Of a stretch of DNA of 64,000 nucleotides, positions 45,835-55,307 are shown piece by piece. Within the stretch, counting starts at the first letter, position 1, and each line of letters begins with the position of its first letter. A program made the translations under genes and the position numbers. This stretch comes from Vicinamibacterales bacterium (GTDB lineage: Bacteria; Acidobacteriota; Vicinamibacteria; Vicinamibacterales; SCN-69-37). The stretch spans positions 938,368 to 1,002,367 of the forward strand of contig JAURFE010000001.1 of assembly GCA_030827135.1 (NCBI GenBank), written 5' to 3'. Under the pieces are notes generated by a model. It was not told the origin of the DNA. It saw nothing but the letters and a program-made list of their open reading frames with translations, and did not search any database.

Positions 45835-45864
45835 TTGACTGCGTCTGATTCCGTCTCCTACAGT
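45835..45864 (+). promoter_or_regulatory. sigma70-like promoter of the TonB-dependent receptor gene
   Basis: TTGACT (45835-45840), an 18-bp spacer and TACAGT (45859-45864). The predicted transcript start is near 45871, giving a leader of about 77 bases. In it AATGTTCG (45868-45875) and CGAACATT (45922-45929) are perfect complements and lie just before the SD GGAGGA (45931), so the leader may fold and affect translation. Confidence 0.6.
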
Positions 45865-45947
45865 GAGAATGTTCGGAACCTTAACAAAGGTGTCGCATGC
45901 TCGACACACGCGTGAAGGCTACGAACATTTGGAGGATAACGTTACCA

Positions 45948-48900
45948 ATGACTGCAAGACTCGTTCGTGTACTACTGTCTGCCCTGCTGCTGTTCGGTGT
46001 GAGTGCAAATGCACTGGCGCAGAGCAGTGCGGCCTCGTCCCTCTCGGGCGTGGTCACCGATACCGACGGCGGCACCATTCCCGGTGCCACCGTTATCGTC
46101 AAGAACAACGCCACCGGCGTCTCGATTGAAGCTGTCAGCAACTCGACCGGACGCTTTGCGTTCCCGAGCCTGGATGCCGGCACCTACACCGTGACCGTGT
46201 CGCTCACCGGCTTCAAGACCTACGTCGCCAGCGACGTCCGCCTGCTCGCCGGCCGCCCGGGTGAATTGACCGCCAAGCTCGAAATCGGCGCGCTCACCGA
46301 GACCGTCGAAGTGAAGGCCAGCGCCGAACTGGTGCAGACGCAGTCGACCGCCGTCACCTCGACGCTGTCGACCGAACAGCTGACCGAACTCCCGCTCGTC
46401 TCGCGTAACGCGCTCTACGCCGTCGCGATGCTGCCGGGTGTGTCGACCACAGGCGGCCCGCGCGCCGCCCTGATCAACGGCCTGCCGAACAACACCGTCA
46501 ACATCACGATCGACGGCGTCGGCACGGGCAACGCCCTGCAGTCGGGTGACGGCTTCTTCTCGATGGTCACGCCGCGTATGGACGCCGTCGAGGAAATCAC
46601 CGTGACGGGCGCCGTGCCCGGCGTCGGCGCGGGTGCCGGCTCGGTCCAGATCGCGTTTGTGACGCGCTCGGGTTCGAACCAGTTCGACTCGTCGATCTAT
46701 CACTACTGGCGTCAGCCGGACTTCAACACCAACGCGTACTTCAACAAGATCAACAACCTGCCGAAGAATCAGGTCACCGTGCACCAGTACGGCGGCCGCC
46801 TCGGCGGTCCGATCGTCCTGCCGGGTTTCGACGGTCGCGGCAAGGCATTTTTCTTCTTGAACTTCGAACACCAGTATCAGCCGTCATCGGCCACACGCAC
46901 GCGCACGATTCTGCGTGATTCGGCCCTCAATGGCATCTTCACCTACGACCGCGTGGTTGGTGGCGTGACGACGCAGCAGACGGTGAACCTGTACACGCTC
47001 GCGGCGGCCAACGGCCAGACCGCGGTCGCCGACCCGACGATCGCCGCCGTGCTGGCGATGATCCAGGCGTCCACGGCGACGACGGGCCGTATCAACGAAA
47101 CGACAAGCCGCAACACCCAGTCGTTTGTGTTCCAGGCTGAAGGCAAGGGCAACCAGTACGCGCCCACCGGCCGCCTCGACTACAACATCACCGATCGCCA
47201 TCGCCTGAGCGGCACCTACTACTGGCAGCGCTTCAAGAACAGCCCGGACCTGCTGAACAACGTGGACCCGGCGTTCCCCGGCTTCAAGAACCTGGGCAGC
47301 CAGAACTCCTACCGCACCACGGGCTCGCTCGGCCTGCGCTCGACGCTCAGCCAGAACATGGTGAACGAGTTCAAGGGTGGCTGGCAGTGGTCGCCGAACG
47401 ACTTCTTCAGCAACGTGACGAAGGACATGTTCGATGAGATCGGTGGCTACGGCCTCTCGTTCCCGATCGGCACGTCGCCGTTCGTGGTGCGCACGCCGCA
47501 GCCGCGCAACACGACGACCTGGAGCGTGAACAACGACGTCAACTGGCTCAAGGGTGCGCACAGCCTGACGTTCGGCGGATCGTTCTCCGGCGTGCACAAC
47601 CGCACGAACGCCTACGACGTGGTGCCCGGCATCTCGCTCGGCTTCAACACCACGTTTGACCCGGCCTCGGCGATGTTCAACACGACGAACTTCCCCGGCG
47701 CATCGGCGGGCAACCTGACGGATGCGCGTGCGCTGTACGCCCTCCTGACCGGTCGCGTCAGTGCCGTCACCGGCACCGCGCGTCTGGATGCCGCCACCGG
47801 CAAGTACGTGTACCTCGGCGACCTGACGCAGAAGGCGCGTCAGTTCTCCTACGCGCTGTACGCGTCCGACTCGTGGCGCGTGACCCCGACGCTGACGATC
47901 AACGCCGGCCTGCGCTGGGACGTCCAGATGCCGTTCACCCCGGTAACCAACACGTTCTCGACGATCAAGCTCGAGGACCTGTGCGGCATCTCCGGCATCG
48001 GCTCCGGTCCGGATGGCCGCGCCTGTAACCTGTTCCAGGCGGGCAACGTCTCGGGCAAGGCGCAGCCGCAGTACTACCCGTTCACGAAGGGCACGAAGGC
48101 GTACAACATCAACTACGCGAACATCGGCTACAACATCGGCCTCGCGTGGCGCCCGAACGTGCAGGACGGCATCCTGCGGACGATCCTCGGCAGCCCCGAG
48201 CAGGCGACCCTGCGCGCGGGGTACTCGATGACGTTCAACCAGGAACGCTTCGACCGCTTCACGGTCAACGCCGGCTCCAACCCCGGCGGCACGACGGCCG
48301 CGACCCGGAACGCCACCACGGGCTACTGCCTCGTGTGCCCCGGTGAATCCTGGCCGTTGCTCTTCAGCCAGAAGAACCGCCTCGGCGCCCCGGCCTTCCC
48401 GGAGGCTCCGGTGTACCCGATCACCGCGACGACGGCGAACAGCCTGAACATGTTCCAGGCCGACCTCAAGCAGCCGCGCGTCCACTCGTGGTCGGTCGGC
48501 ATGCAGCGTTCCATCGGCGAAGACATGGCCGTGGAAGTCCGCTACGTCGGCAACAAGAACATGTATGCCTGGGCCGAAGAGAACTGGAACGAACGGAACT
48601 ACTTCGAGAACGGCTTCATGGATGAGTTCAAGCTCGCGCAGGCGAACTTGAAGGCCAACCTCGCGGCCGGCCGCGGCGCCACGTTCGCCTACACGGGCGC
48701 GCCGGGCACCTCGCCGCTGCCGATCACGCAGGCGTACTTCAGCGGCCGTTCGGGCGCTGGGGTCACCACGCCGGCACAGTACACGCACGCCAACTACACG
48801 AACTCGGCGTGGCACGCGCTCCTGGGCGACCTCGAGCCGGCACCGTTCACCTACGCGAACAGCCTGGACACGACGGCGCTCCGTCCGAACGCCATCGCGG

Positions 48901-49790
48901 CGGGCTACCCGGTGAACTTCTTCGTGATGAACCCCTCGACCAGCGGCGCCTGGATTGTCCAGGACCGCGAGGGCACACGCTACAACAGCCTGCAGGTCGA
49001 CCTGCGCCGCCGCCTCTCGAAGGGCCTGCTCGTCACCGCGAACTACACCTACGGCATCCGTAAGTCGCTGATCAACAACTCCATCCGGTTCGACCGCATG
49101 GAAGTGGACAGCACCGGCGTGCCGCACGAGTGGAAGGCGCAGTGGACGTACGAAGTGCCCGTCGGCCGCGGCCGCCGTTTCGGCACCGACATGAACCCGA
49201 TCCTGAACGGTATCCTCGGCAACTGGGAATTCTCGGGCAACGCCCGTGTCCAGACGCAGCGGTACCGCATCACCAACTCCAAGTTGGTCGGGATGACGCG
49301 TGATGAACTCAACAAGGAGTTCAAGATCCGCATCTACAAGGACGCCGCCACGGGCACGACGAGCGTGTTCAGCATGCCGCAGGACATCATCGACAACACC
49401 CGCCGCGCGTTCAGCACGGATCCGACCACGGCGACCGGCTACTCGGCGGCACTCGGTGTGCCCTCGGGCCGCTACATCGCACCGGCGTCGTCGGCCAGCT
49501 GCATGCAGCTTTACCGTGGTGATTGCGGCGCCGAGGACATCAACCTCAACGGACCGCTGTTCACGCGTGTTGACCTGCGCATCAAGAAGGCCTTCCCGTT
49601 CCTCAGCCGGGGCAACGTGGAACTGACCGTCGAAATGCTCAACGCGTTCAACAACATCAACTTCAACCACGCGATGAACCCGGGCGAAGGCTCGACCATT
49701 TTCCAGGTCACGTCGGCGTACACGGACATCAACACGACGTTCGATCCCGGTGGCCGTATCGGCCAGGTCGTCTGGCGTATCAACTGGTAA
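45948..49790 (+). CDS. Oar-like TonB-dependent outer-membrane receptor
   Basis: A 1280-residue outer-membrane receptor with a signal peptide (to about residue 25), a carboxypeptidase-regulatory-like domain (SGVVTDTDGGTIPGATVIV, about 30-110), a plug with LPNNTVNITIDGVGTGN, and a long barrel ending QVVWRINW with a terminal aromatic. It is typical of Acidobacteriota large-substrate (peptide or glycan) uptake. Translation from the ATG at 45948 is supported by SD GGAGGA; an in-frame ATG at 45897 would add 17 non-signal residues. It is highly biased for GC-rich optimal codons, suggesting strong expression, and ends with a strong terminator. Confidence 0.93.
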   Translation: MTARLVRVLLSALLLFGVSANALAQSSAASSLSGVVTDTDGGTIPGATVIVKNNATGVSIEAVSNSTGRFAFPSLDAGTYTVTVSLTGFKTYVASDVRLLAGRPGELTAKLEIGALTETVEVKASAELVQTQSTAVTSTLSTEQLTELPLVSRNALYAVAMLPGVSTTGGPRAALINGLPNNTVNITIDGVGTGNALQSGDGFFSMVTPRMDAVEEITVTGAVPGVGAGAGSVQIAFVTRSGSNQFDSSIYHYWRQPDFNTNAYFNKINNLPKNQVTVHQYGGRLGGPIVLPGFDGRGKAFFFLNFEHQYQPSSATRTRTILRDSALNGIFTYDRVVGGVTTQQTVNLYTLAAANGQTAVADPTIAAVLAMIQASTATTGRINETTSRNTQSFVFQAEGKGNQYAPTGRLDYNITDRHRLSGTYYWQRFKNSPDLLNNVDPAFPGFKNLGSQNSYRTTGSLGLRSTLSQNMVNEFKGGWQWSPNDFFSNVTKDMFDEIGGYGLSFPIGTSPFVVRTPQPRNTTTWSVNNDVNWLKGAHSLTFGGSFSGVHNRTNAYDVVPGISLGFNTTFDPASAMFNTTNFPGASAGNLTDARALYALLTGRVSAVTGTARLDAATGKYVYLGDLTQKARQFSYALYASDSWRVTPTLTINAGLRWDVQMPFTPVTNTFSTIKLEDLCGISGIGSGPDGRACNLFQAGNVSGKAQPQYYPFTKGTKAYNINYANIGYNIGLAWRPNVQDGILRTILGSPEQATLRAGYSMTFNQERFDRFTVNAGSNPGGTTAATRNATTGYCLVCPGESWPLLFSQKNRLGAPAFPEAPVYPITATTANSLNMFQADLKQPRVHSWSVGMQRSIGEDMAVEVRYVGNKNMYAWAEENWNERNYFENGFMDEFKLAQANLKANLAAGRGATFAYTGAPGTSPLPITQAYFSGRSGAGVTTPAQYTHANYTNSAWHALLGDLEPAPFTYANSLDTTALRPNAIAAGYPVNFFVMNPSTSGAWIVQDREGTRYNSLQVDLRRRLSKGLLVTANYTYGIRKSLINNSIRFDRMEVDSTGVPHEWKAQWTYEVPVGRGRRFGTDMNPILNGILGNWEFSGNARVQTQRYRITNSKLVGMTRDELNKEFKIRIYKDAATGTTSVFSMPQDIIDNTRRAFSTDPTTATGYSAALGVPSGRYIAPASSASCMQLYRGDCGAEDINLNGPLFTRVDLRIKKAFPFLSRGNVELTVEMLNAFNNINFNHAMNPGEGSTIFQVTSAYTDINTTFDPGGRIGQVVWRINW

Positions 49791-49825
49791 GCTCCCTCAC
49801 GGGACCTGACCGGTTTTACACACAC

Positions 49826-49861
49826 AACCGCGTGGGAGCTTCGGCTCCCACGCGGTTTTTT
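49826..49861 (+). terminator. intrinsic terminator after the TonB receptor
   Basis: A perfect 14-bp stem (AACCGCGTGGGAGC paired with GCTCCCACGCGGTT) closed by a TTCG tetraloop and followed by a T run. It is a textbook rho-independent terminator and lies 27 bp before the promoter of the first VWFA-type gene. Confidence 0.95.
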
Positions 49862-49887
49862 ATTGGGGGTTCGGGTATCCTCAGTGG

Positions 49888-51678
49888 ATGTTCTCGACCA
49901 CTTCACGACGCCGGATGGCCGTTGCTGTCGCCGGTGTGGCTCTGCTCACCGCGGCCGTCGCGGCGCAGCAGCAATTCGTGCTTTCTTCACAGGATCGCGC
50001 ACGACTGGTGGCCGTCGACTTCACGGCGTTTGGCCCGGATGGCCTGCCCGTCACCGACCTCCGGCCTGAGGATCTGACGCTCCGGATTGACGGGCGTACC
50101 CGCCCGATTCGCGCACTCGACTTCGTGCCCGTCTCCGCAGGCACCTCGATGCGGGTGCCGCCCCCCTACGGCAGCAATGTCATATCGGGCGACGCCCGCA
50201 CCATCCTGCTCGTAATCGACGACGAGACGCTGCGTCCTGGTGCGGAAGGGATCCTCAAGGACGAGATCAGAACGTTCCTCTCGCAACTGGGTCCCGCCGA
50301 TCGGGTGGCCCTGGTCACCGTGCCCTTCGGCGGCATGAAATCGGATTTCACAGGTGATCACGCCCGCCTGCTCAAAGCGCTCGATCCCATCGTCGGCCGT
50401 GCGCCGCAGGGTGGTCCCGGCACCAATGCCGGCTGCAACACGCGGAGCACCCTGGTGGCGCTGGCGGGCACCCTCGACAGCATCAACAGCGCCGAAGCGC
50501 CGCTCACGGTGGTCCTGTTTACCGGAAGCCTCGTCGCGCCGAAAGGTGTGGAGAGCCTGAGCCGGTCGACCGTGGGGGGCGTGGACTATTTCAATCCGAT
50601 GGGCACCTGCGAAGTGCTCGTCGAGCACTACAACAACGTCAACGCCGCTGTGGCCCGCTCCCGGGCGCAACTCTATGTGGTGCTGCCTGAGCTCAGCGCA
50701 GACAATTCCGGCCGCGCCGGCCTCGAACACCTGACGGGCCAGACCGGCGCACCACTCTGGAACCTGCGCAGCGGGACGGAGACCGCGCTGGGCCGCATCC
50801 TCGTGCAGTCGGCCGGGTATTACCTCGCCCGGATTGAACCGGAGCCGAACGAAGCGCCCGACACCGTGCGCGGGTACAGCGTGTCCTCGAATCGGCCGGG
50901 CATCACCATTCGCCATCGGCCCCAGATGCAGGTGCGGCGACCTGCGGGCGCCATCGGAACGGCGGCCACGAAGATCACGGCGCCGCTCGACATGATGCGT
51001 GAGGCGCGCCTGTTCACCGACCTGCCGCTGCGCGTGAGTGGCGCCACGTCGCGCAACGCGGACGGCAGCCTCAAAGTGCTGGCGATGTTCGATGCGCCGG
51101 GTATGGCCACGATCGCGACCGCCATGCTCGGTCTGTTCGACGGGACCGGACGGATGGTGGCGAGTTCGACCGCCACGTCCGCTGAACTGGCCACGAACCC
51201 GAAGGTGGCCGCGCTCTCGGCGCCTCCGGGCGACTATCGCCTCCGGGTCGCGGCCATTGACTCGCAGGGCCGTGCGGGCGCCGCGGATGTCGACGTCACC
51301 GTGGCCCTGACGCCCGCCGGAGCGCTGCGTCTGAGCAGCCTGCTTGTGGGCCAGAATCGGCCCGAGGGCTTCCAGCCGCGCATGGAATTCACAAGCGAAG
51401 TCACGGCCCTCGCCATGCTCGAAATCTACGGCGGACAACCCGGCACCCCCGTGGGGGTGGCCTTCGAAATCGCATCGTCACTCAACGGGCCGGCGCTGGC
51501 CACCATGCCCGGAGCCTTTGTCGGAACGAACGAACCCGACAGGTTCATCGTGACCGCCGTTATTCCCGTCGGCGCGCTGCAACCGGGCGACTACGCCATA
51601 CGCGCAATTGTGGCCGCGCAGGGCCAGGCGGGTGGCCGGGTCGTCAGGACCATCAGAAAACTGCCGACGGTCCGGTAG
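49888..51678 (+). CDS. exported VWFA-related (acidobacterial type) protein, paralogue 1
   Basis: A 596-residue protein with a signal peptide (to about 31). The mature start QQFVLSSQDRARLVAVDFTA opens a beta-sandwich with DLRPEDLTLRIDGR, the pattern of the acidobacterial VWFA-related domain. The VWA strand reads ILLVIDDETLRPG where a MIDAS would have DxSxS, so the metal site looks degenerate. TATCCT lies six bases before the ATG, without an SD. It is the first of three adjacent paralogues after the TonB receptor, probably cell-surface or periplasmic, but with no known partner. Confidence 0.85.
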   Translation: MFSTTSRRRMAVAVAGVALLTAAVAAQQQFVLSSQDRARLVAVDFTAFGPDGLPVTDLRPEDLTLRIDGRTRPIRALDFVPVSAGTSMRVPPPYGSNVISGDARTILLVIDDETLRPGAEGILKDEIRTFLSQLGPADRVALVTVPFGGMKSDFTGDHARLLKALDPIVGRAPQGGPGTNAGCNTRSTLVALAGTLDSINSAEAPLTVVLFTGSLVAPKGVESLSRSTVGGVDYFNPMGTCEVLVEHYNNVNAAVARSRAQLYVVLPELSADNSGRAGLEHLTGQTGAPLWNLRSGTETALGRILVQSAGYYLARIEPEPNEAPDTVRGYSVSSNRPGITIRHRPQMQVRRPAGAIGTAATKITAPLDMMREARLFTDLPLRVSGATSRNADGSLKVLAMFDAPGMATIATAMLGLFDGTGRMVASSTATSAELATNPKVAALSAPPGDYRLRVAAIDSQGRAGAADVDVTVALTPAGALRLSSLLVGQNRPEGFQPRMEFTSEVTALAMLEIYGGQPGTPVGVAFEIASSLNGPALATMPGAFVGTNEPDRFIVTAVIPVGALQPGDYAIRAIVAAQGQAGGRVVRTIRKLPTVR

Positions 51679-51718
51679 GAACGTAAGCAGGTCCACGGTC
51701 ACGAGGGTATTGATCGGG

Positions 51719-53464
51719 ATGCGTGTGCGTTCTCTCGCGGCTGTTTGTGTGCCTGCCTGCCTCGCGGCCGCGTCGGCCATGTCCGCGGACGCGCAGCAGT
51801 TTGTGCTGTCCTCCCAGGATCGCGCCAGGCTGATCGCGGTGGACTTTGCCGCGATTGGTGCCGATGGCCGACCGGTCACCGACCTTCGCCTCGACGAAAT
51901 CACGCTCCGCATCGACGGGCGGACGCGGGCGATCCAGTCGCTCGAGTACGTGCCTGTCCAGGGCATCGGCGGTACCGATGCCGCGCTGCCCTACGGCAGC
52001 AACGTGACGACCGCCACCGGGCGGTCAATCGTGATCGCGGTCGACTTTGAGACCATTCGCCCCGGACGTGAAGCGGCGCTGAAGGAACACATCAGTTACT
52101 TCGTCAAGGCGCTCGAGCCCTCCGACCGTCTCGCGCTGGTGACGGTGCCGTACGGCGGCGTCAAGGTCGACCTGACGACCGACCACGCCAGGGTGGCACA
52201 GTCGATTTCAATGCTGAGCGGCCAGGCCTCGTCCGGCGGCGAAGCCGGATGCCTGGCGCGCGACACGCTCGTCTCGCTGCGCGGGATGCTGGATGACCTG
52301 CGCGGCGGCGAAGGTCCGGTCACCGTGGTGTTTGTCTCGGGCGGCATGGTCGGACCGCAGGGCGTCATCTCGATGCAGACCGGCGTGTCCATCGGCCGCT
52401 GTCAGTTGACACGAGAGCATTTTCAGCAGGTCGGCGCAGCCGCCGCCGGTGCCAGAGCGCAGCTGTACATCGTGCAGCCGGATCTGTCGCCGGCCGGGAG
52501 CAGCATCGCCGGCCTGGAGCACCTCACAGGCGTGACCGGCGCCCCCCTGTGGCACCTGAGCGGCGTCGGTGACGGCGCCCTGTCGCGGGTGATTCGTGAA
52601 AGCGGCGGCTACTATCTGGCGCGTTTTTTCCCAGAACCTGAGGAGACGCAGGGGTCGGTGCGTGGTCTTGGCCTGAGTGTCTCTCGTGCGGACATCGTGC
52701 TTCGGACGCGCCCGCAGATGACGGTGGAGCGTCAGCAGCCGAAATCCCCGGCGGCCGCGCCGGCGACGACGATTGCGATGATGAAGGAGTCGCGCACCTA
52801 TCGCGACCTGCCGCTCCGCGTCACGGGCTTTACGTCGCGCGAGGCTGGTCGCGGCGATGTCCGTGTGGTCGTGTTGTTTGACTCCCCCGATCCGGCCGCG
52901 GTCCTCAATGACGCGCTGGTGGGCCTGTTTGCGGAGGGCGGCAGGATGGTCGCCAGCCGTGTGCTGAAGTCCGACGAGCTGCAGGGCGACCCCGTCGTAA
53001 CGGCATTGAGCGTGCCGGCCGGCACGTACCGGGTTCGAGTGGCAGCCGCCGAGGCTTCAGGTCGCGGGGGCACCGCCGATTTCACGCTCGATGCGGGTCT
53101 GGCCGCGGCCGGGTCGCTGCAGTTGAGCGATCTTGTGCTGGGGCTGTCCCGCAATGGACAATTTCAGCCACGGCTGGAGTTCGGCTCGGAAGCCTCGGCG
53201 ATGGCGCATCTGGAAATCTACGGCGGCCGCGAAGGCACCCAGGTGGGCGTCATGTTCGAGGTGGCTCGCACGGCGAACGGTCCGGCCCTGGTGACGATGC
53301 CGGGCGCGTTTGCCGCGACGACGGAAGCCGATCGCTTTCTGGTGACGGCGGCGATTCCGATCGGTGCGCTTCCGGCCGGCGACTACGTGGTACGCGCCAC
53401 GGTCGCCGCCGAAAATCAGACGGGCGGACGCGTGGTGCGTCCGCTCCGAAAAGTGACTCGTTAA
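51719..53464 (+). CDS. exported VWFA-related protein, paralogue 2
   Basis: A 581-residue protein with a signal peptide (to about 26). It is close to paralogue 1 at the mature N-terminus (QQFVLSSQDRARLIAVDFAA) and in layout: DLRLDEITLRIDGR, then VIAVDFETIRPGREAAL in place of a MIDAS, LEHLTGVTGAPLWHLSG, and a C-terminal beta domain (GDYVVRATVAAENQTGG). It begins 40 bases after paralogue 1 and is probably co-transcribed. Tandem duplication is inferred from the shared architecture. Confidence 0.85.
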   Translation: MRVRSLAAVCVPACLAAASAMSADAQQFVLSSQDRARLIAVDFAAIGADGRPVTDLRLDEITLRIDGRTRAIQSLEYVPVQGIGGTDAALPYGSNVTTATGRSIVIAVDFETIRPGREAALKEHISYFVKALEPSDRLALVTVPYGGVKVDLTTDHARVAQSISMLSGQASSGGEAGCLARDTLVSLRGMLDDLRGGEGPVTVVFVSGGMVGPQGVISMQTGVSIGRCQLTREHFQQVGAAAAGARAQLYIVQPDLSPAGSSIAGLEHLTGVTGAPLWHLSGVGDGALSRVIRESGGYYLARFFPEPEETQGSVRGLGLSVSRADIVLRTRPQMTVERQQPKSPAAAPATTIAMMKESRTYRDLPLRVTGFTSREAGRGDVRVVVLFDSPDPAAVLNDALVGLFAEGGRMVASRVLKSDELQGDPVVTALSVPAGTYRVRVAAAEASGRGGTADFTLDAGLAAAGSLQLSDLVLGLSRNGQFQPRLEFGSEASAMAHLEIYGGREGTQVGVMFEVARTANGPALVTMPGAFAATTEADRFLVTAAIPIGALPAGDYVVRATVAAENQTGGRVVRPLRKVTR

Positions 53465-53490
53465 CCTTGCCACACGAAGGTCCGGACTTT

Positions 53491-55236
53491 ATGACTCGAC
53501 GCCCCCTGCAGTCCCTGTTCTCTCTGAAGAGCCTCCTCGCCGCCGCACTGACGATGACCGCGGTGACCTCGGGTCCCGTGCTGCGCGCGGCTGACGCGCC
53601 GCAGGCCGGGGCCGCGGGTCCGGCCACGGTGGAGTTCATCGCCCTGACGGCTGACGGCCAGCCGGTGACGGACCTGACCGCCGCGCAGATCACGCTGCGG
53701 GTCGCCAACAAGGACCGCGCCATCTCCTCTCTTGCGTTGGTGCGATTCGGTGCGGCGACGCCGGCGTCGGAGCTGCCGATGCCGTTCGGCACGAACCACA
53801 TCGCGGATGCCGGTCGTTCGTTTGTGGTGGTGATCGACGAAGAGACGCTGCGCCCGGGCCTTGAGATCGGGGTGCGCCAAGCGCTGACGGACTTCGCGAA
53901 AACCCTGTCGGCAAATGACCGCCTGGCGCTGTTTACGATTCCCCGCGGCACGATCTCGCTGACGCCCACCACCGACCGCGCGGCGTTTCGGTCGGCGCTG
54001 GACCGCGTCCAGGGTCGCGGCAAAGCGTCGATGTCGGCCTCCGAACGCCGCTGCCATACCCGTGACACCGTGACCGCCCTGGACTCATTGCTTGGAGCGA
54101 CCGGCAACACCGCTGGCGGGCTCACCCCGGTGTTGTTCTTCACGACGTCCCTGACCGGCGCGGCCGCCAGCACTGCGGCGATGGACAGCCCTGATGACTG
54201 CGTGGTGCAACCGAGTGTGTTCCAGCGCGTGGGGGCGTCCGCCGATATCGCCAACGCGCAGTTCTACGTGATTCGTCCTGAGCAGAGCCCGGACCGCACG
54301 GCCGGCGAGGGCCTTGAGAACCTCGTGGGCGTGACCGGAGGCCAGATGCTGTTCCTCGAAGGCGACGGCGGCGCCATGCCGCGTATTGCCCGTGAAACGA
54401 TGGCCTATTACACCGCGTCGTTCGCCCCCGAGGGCAATGAGCGCAACGGCACCAGTGCCCGTCTTGAACTGCGCACGTCGCGTCCGGACGTGACGATTCG
54501 CGCGCGGGCGAGCGTGAATATTCCGCGCGCGGCCGCGGCGCCGACACCGACGTCGATGCTGCGCGAGTTGACGGTGCATCGGGGTTTTGGCCTTCGGGTG
54601 GTCGGCATTGCCTCTCGGAACGAGGATCCCAAGGCCGACATGAAAGTCTTCGCGCTCGCGGAGACCACCGACCCATCGGTCAAGCTCAAGGCTGCGGCCG
54701 CGGCATTGTACGACCCGCTCGGCAAACTCGTCGCGCAGTGGACCGCGCGTCCGGAAGAACTGCAGCGCTCCGTGCTGGCGGCGGCGATTCCCGCACCGGC
54801 CGGCACCTATCGGTTGCGTGTCGCGGCGGTCTCGACCGACAACCGCGCCGCGACGGCCGACTATGAGATGAAAGTGATGACGACCGAAGCAGGTCCCGCA
54901 AAACTCGGCGGCCTGATGATGGGCACGGCGGGTGCCGGCGGTTTCGCACCGCTTGTGACCATCAGCACCGAAACGGAAATCATCGCGGTGTTTGAGCTCT
55001 ATGGACGGCCGGCCGGTCCCTTCGGAGCACTCGTTGAAATCCTCCCGGACCTGGCGGGCAAGGCGCTCGTCACCGCGCCACCCCAGCCGTCGGCGACGCC
55101 GATTCAGGACAAGTTCCTGTTCATGGCGAAGCTGCCGGTGGCCGACCTGAAGCCGGGCGACTACATCCTGCGCGCGCAACTGGCGTTTGAAGGCCAGCCG
55201 ACAGGCACGTTGACCCAGACCATCCGCAAACGGTAG
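53491..55236 (+). CDS. exported VWFA-related protein, paralogue 3
   Basis: A 581-residue protein with a signal peptide (to about 34). It is the most divergent of the trio: DLTAAQITLRVANKD, VVVIDEETLRPGLEIGV in the MIDAS position, LENLVGVTGGQMLFLEGDG and the C-terminal GDYILRAQLAFEGQPTG. The Cys pairs of paralogues 1 and 2 (CNTR/CLAR region) are kept as RRCHTRDTV with a second Cys in DDCVVQP. It starts 27 bases after paralogue 2 and ends before a strong hairpin, which closes the operon. Confidence 0.85.
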   Translation: MTRRPLQSLFSLKSLLAAALTMTAVTSGPVLRAADAPQAGAAGPATVEFIALTADGQPVTDLTAAQITLRVANKDRAISSLALVRFGAATPASELPMPFGTNHIADAGRSFVVVIDEETLRPGLEIGVRQALTDFAKTLSANDRLALFTIPRGTISLTPTTDRAAFRSALDRVQGRGKASMSASERRCHTRDTVTALDSLLGATGNTAGGLTPVLFFTTSLTGAAASTAAMDSPDDCVVQPSVFQRVGASADIANAQFYVIRPEQSPDRTAGEGLENLVGVTGGQMLFLEGDGGAMPRIARETMAYYTASFAPEGNERNGTSARLELRTSRPDVTIRARASVNIPRAAAAPTPTSMLRELTVHRGFGLRVVGIASRNEDPKADMKVFALAETTDPSVKLKAAAAALYDPLGKLVAQWTARPEELQRSVLAAAIPAPAGTYRLRVAAVSTDNRAATADYEMKVMTTEAGPAKLGGLMMGTAGAGGFAPLVTISTETEIIAVFELYGRPAGPFGALVEILPDLAGKALVTAPPQPSATPIQDKFLFMAKLPVADLKPGDYILRAQLAFEGQPTGTLTQTIRKR

Positions 55237-55246
55237 ATGAAACGGT

Positions 55247-55306
55247 AAAAGACGTCGGGAGGCTTTTTCGCTCTCAGAGGCGAGAGCAAGCCTCCCGACG
55301 TCTTTT
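55247..55306. terminator. terminator-like cruciform, GACGTCGGGAGGC family
   Basis: Arms of 17 bp (55247-55263 and 55290-55306) flank an inner GCTCTC/GAGAGC hairpin, with A and T runs outside. It is the second complete copy of the element at 6148-6207. It lies between convergent genes (the VWFA trio and DUF922), where a bidirectional terminator is useful. Confidence 0.85.
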
Positions 55307-55307
55307 T

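Noticed and set aside
46884-49670. 928-codon open frame on the minus strand
   Set aside because: It is exactly antisense to the TonB receptor; composition is Val/Arg/His-rich with no domain pattern.
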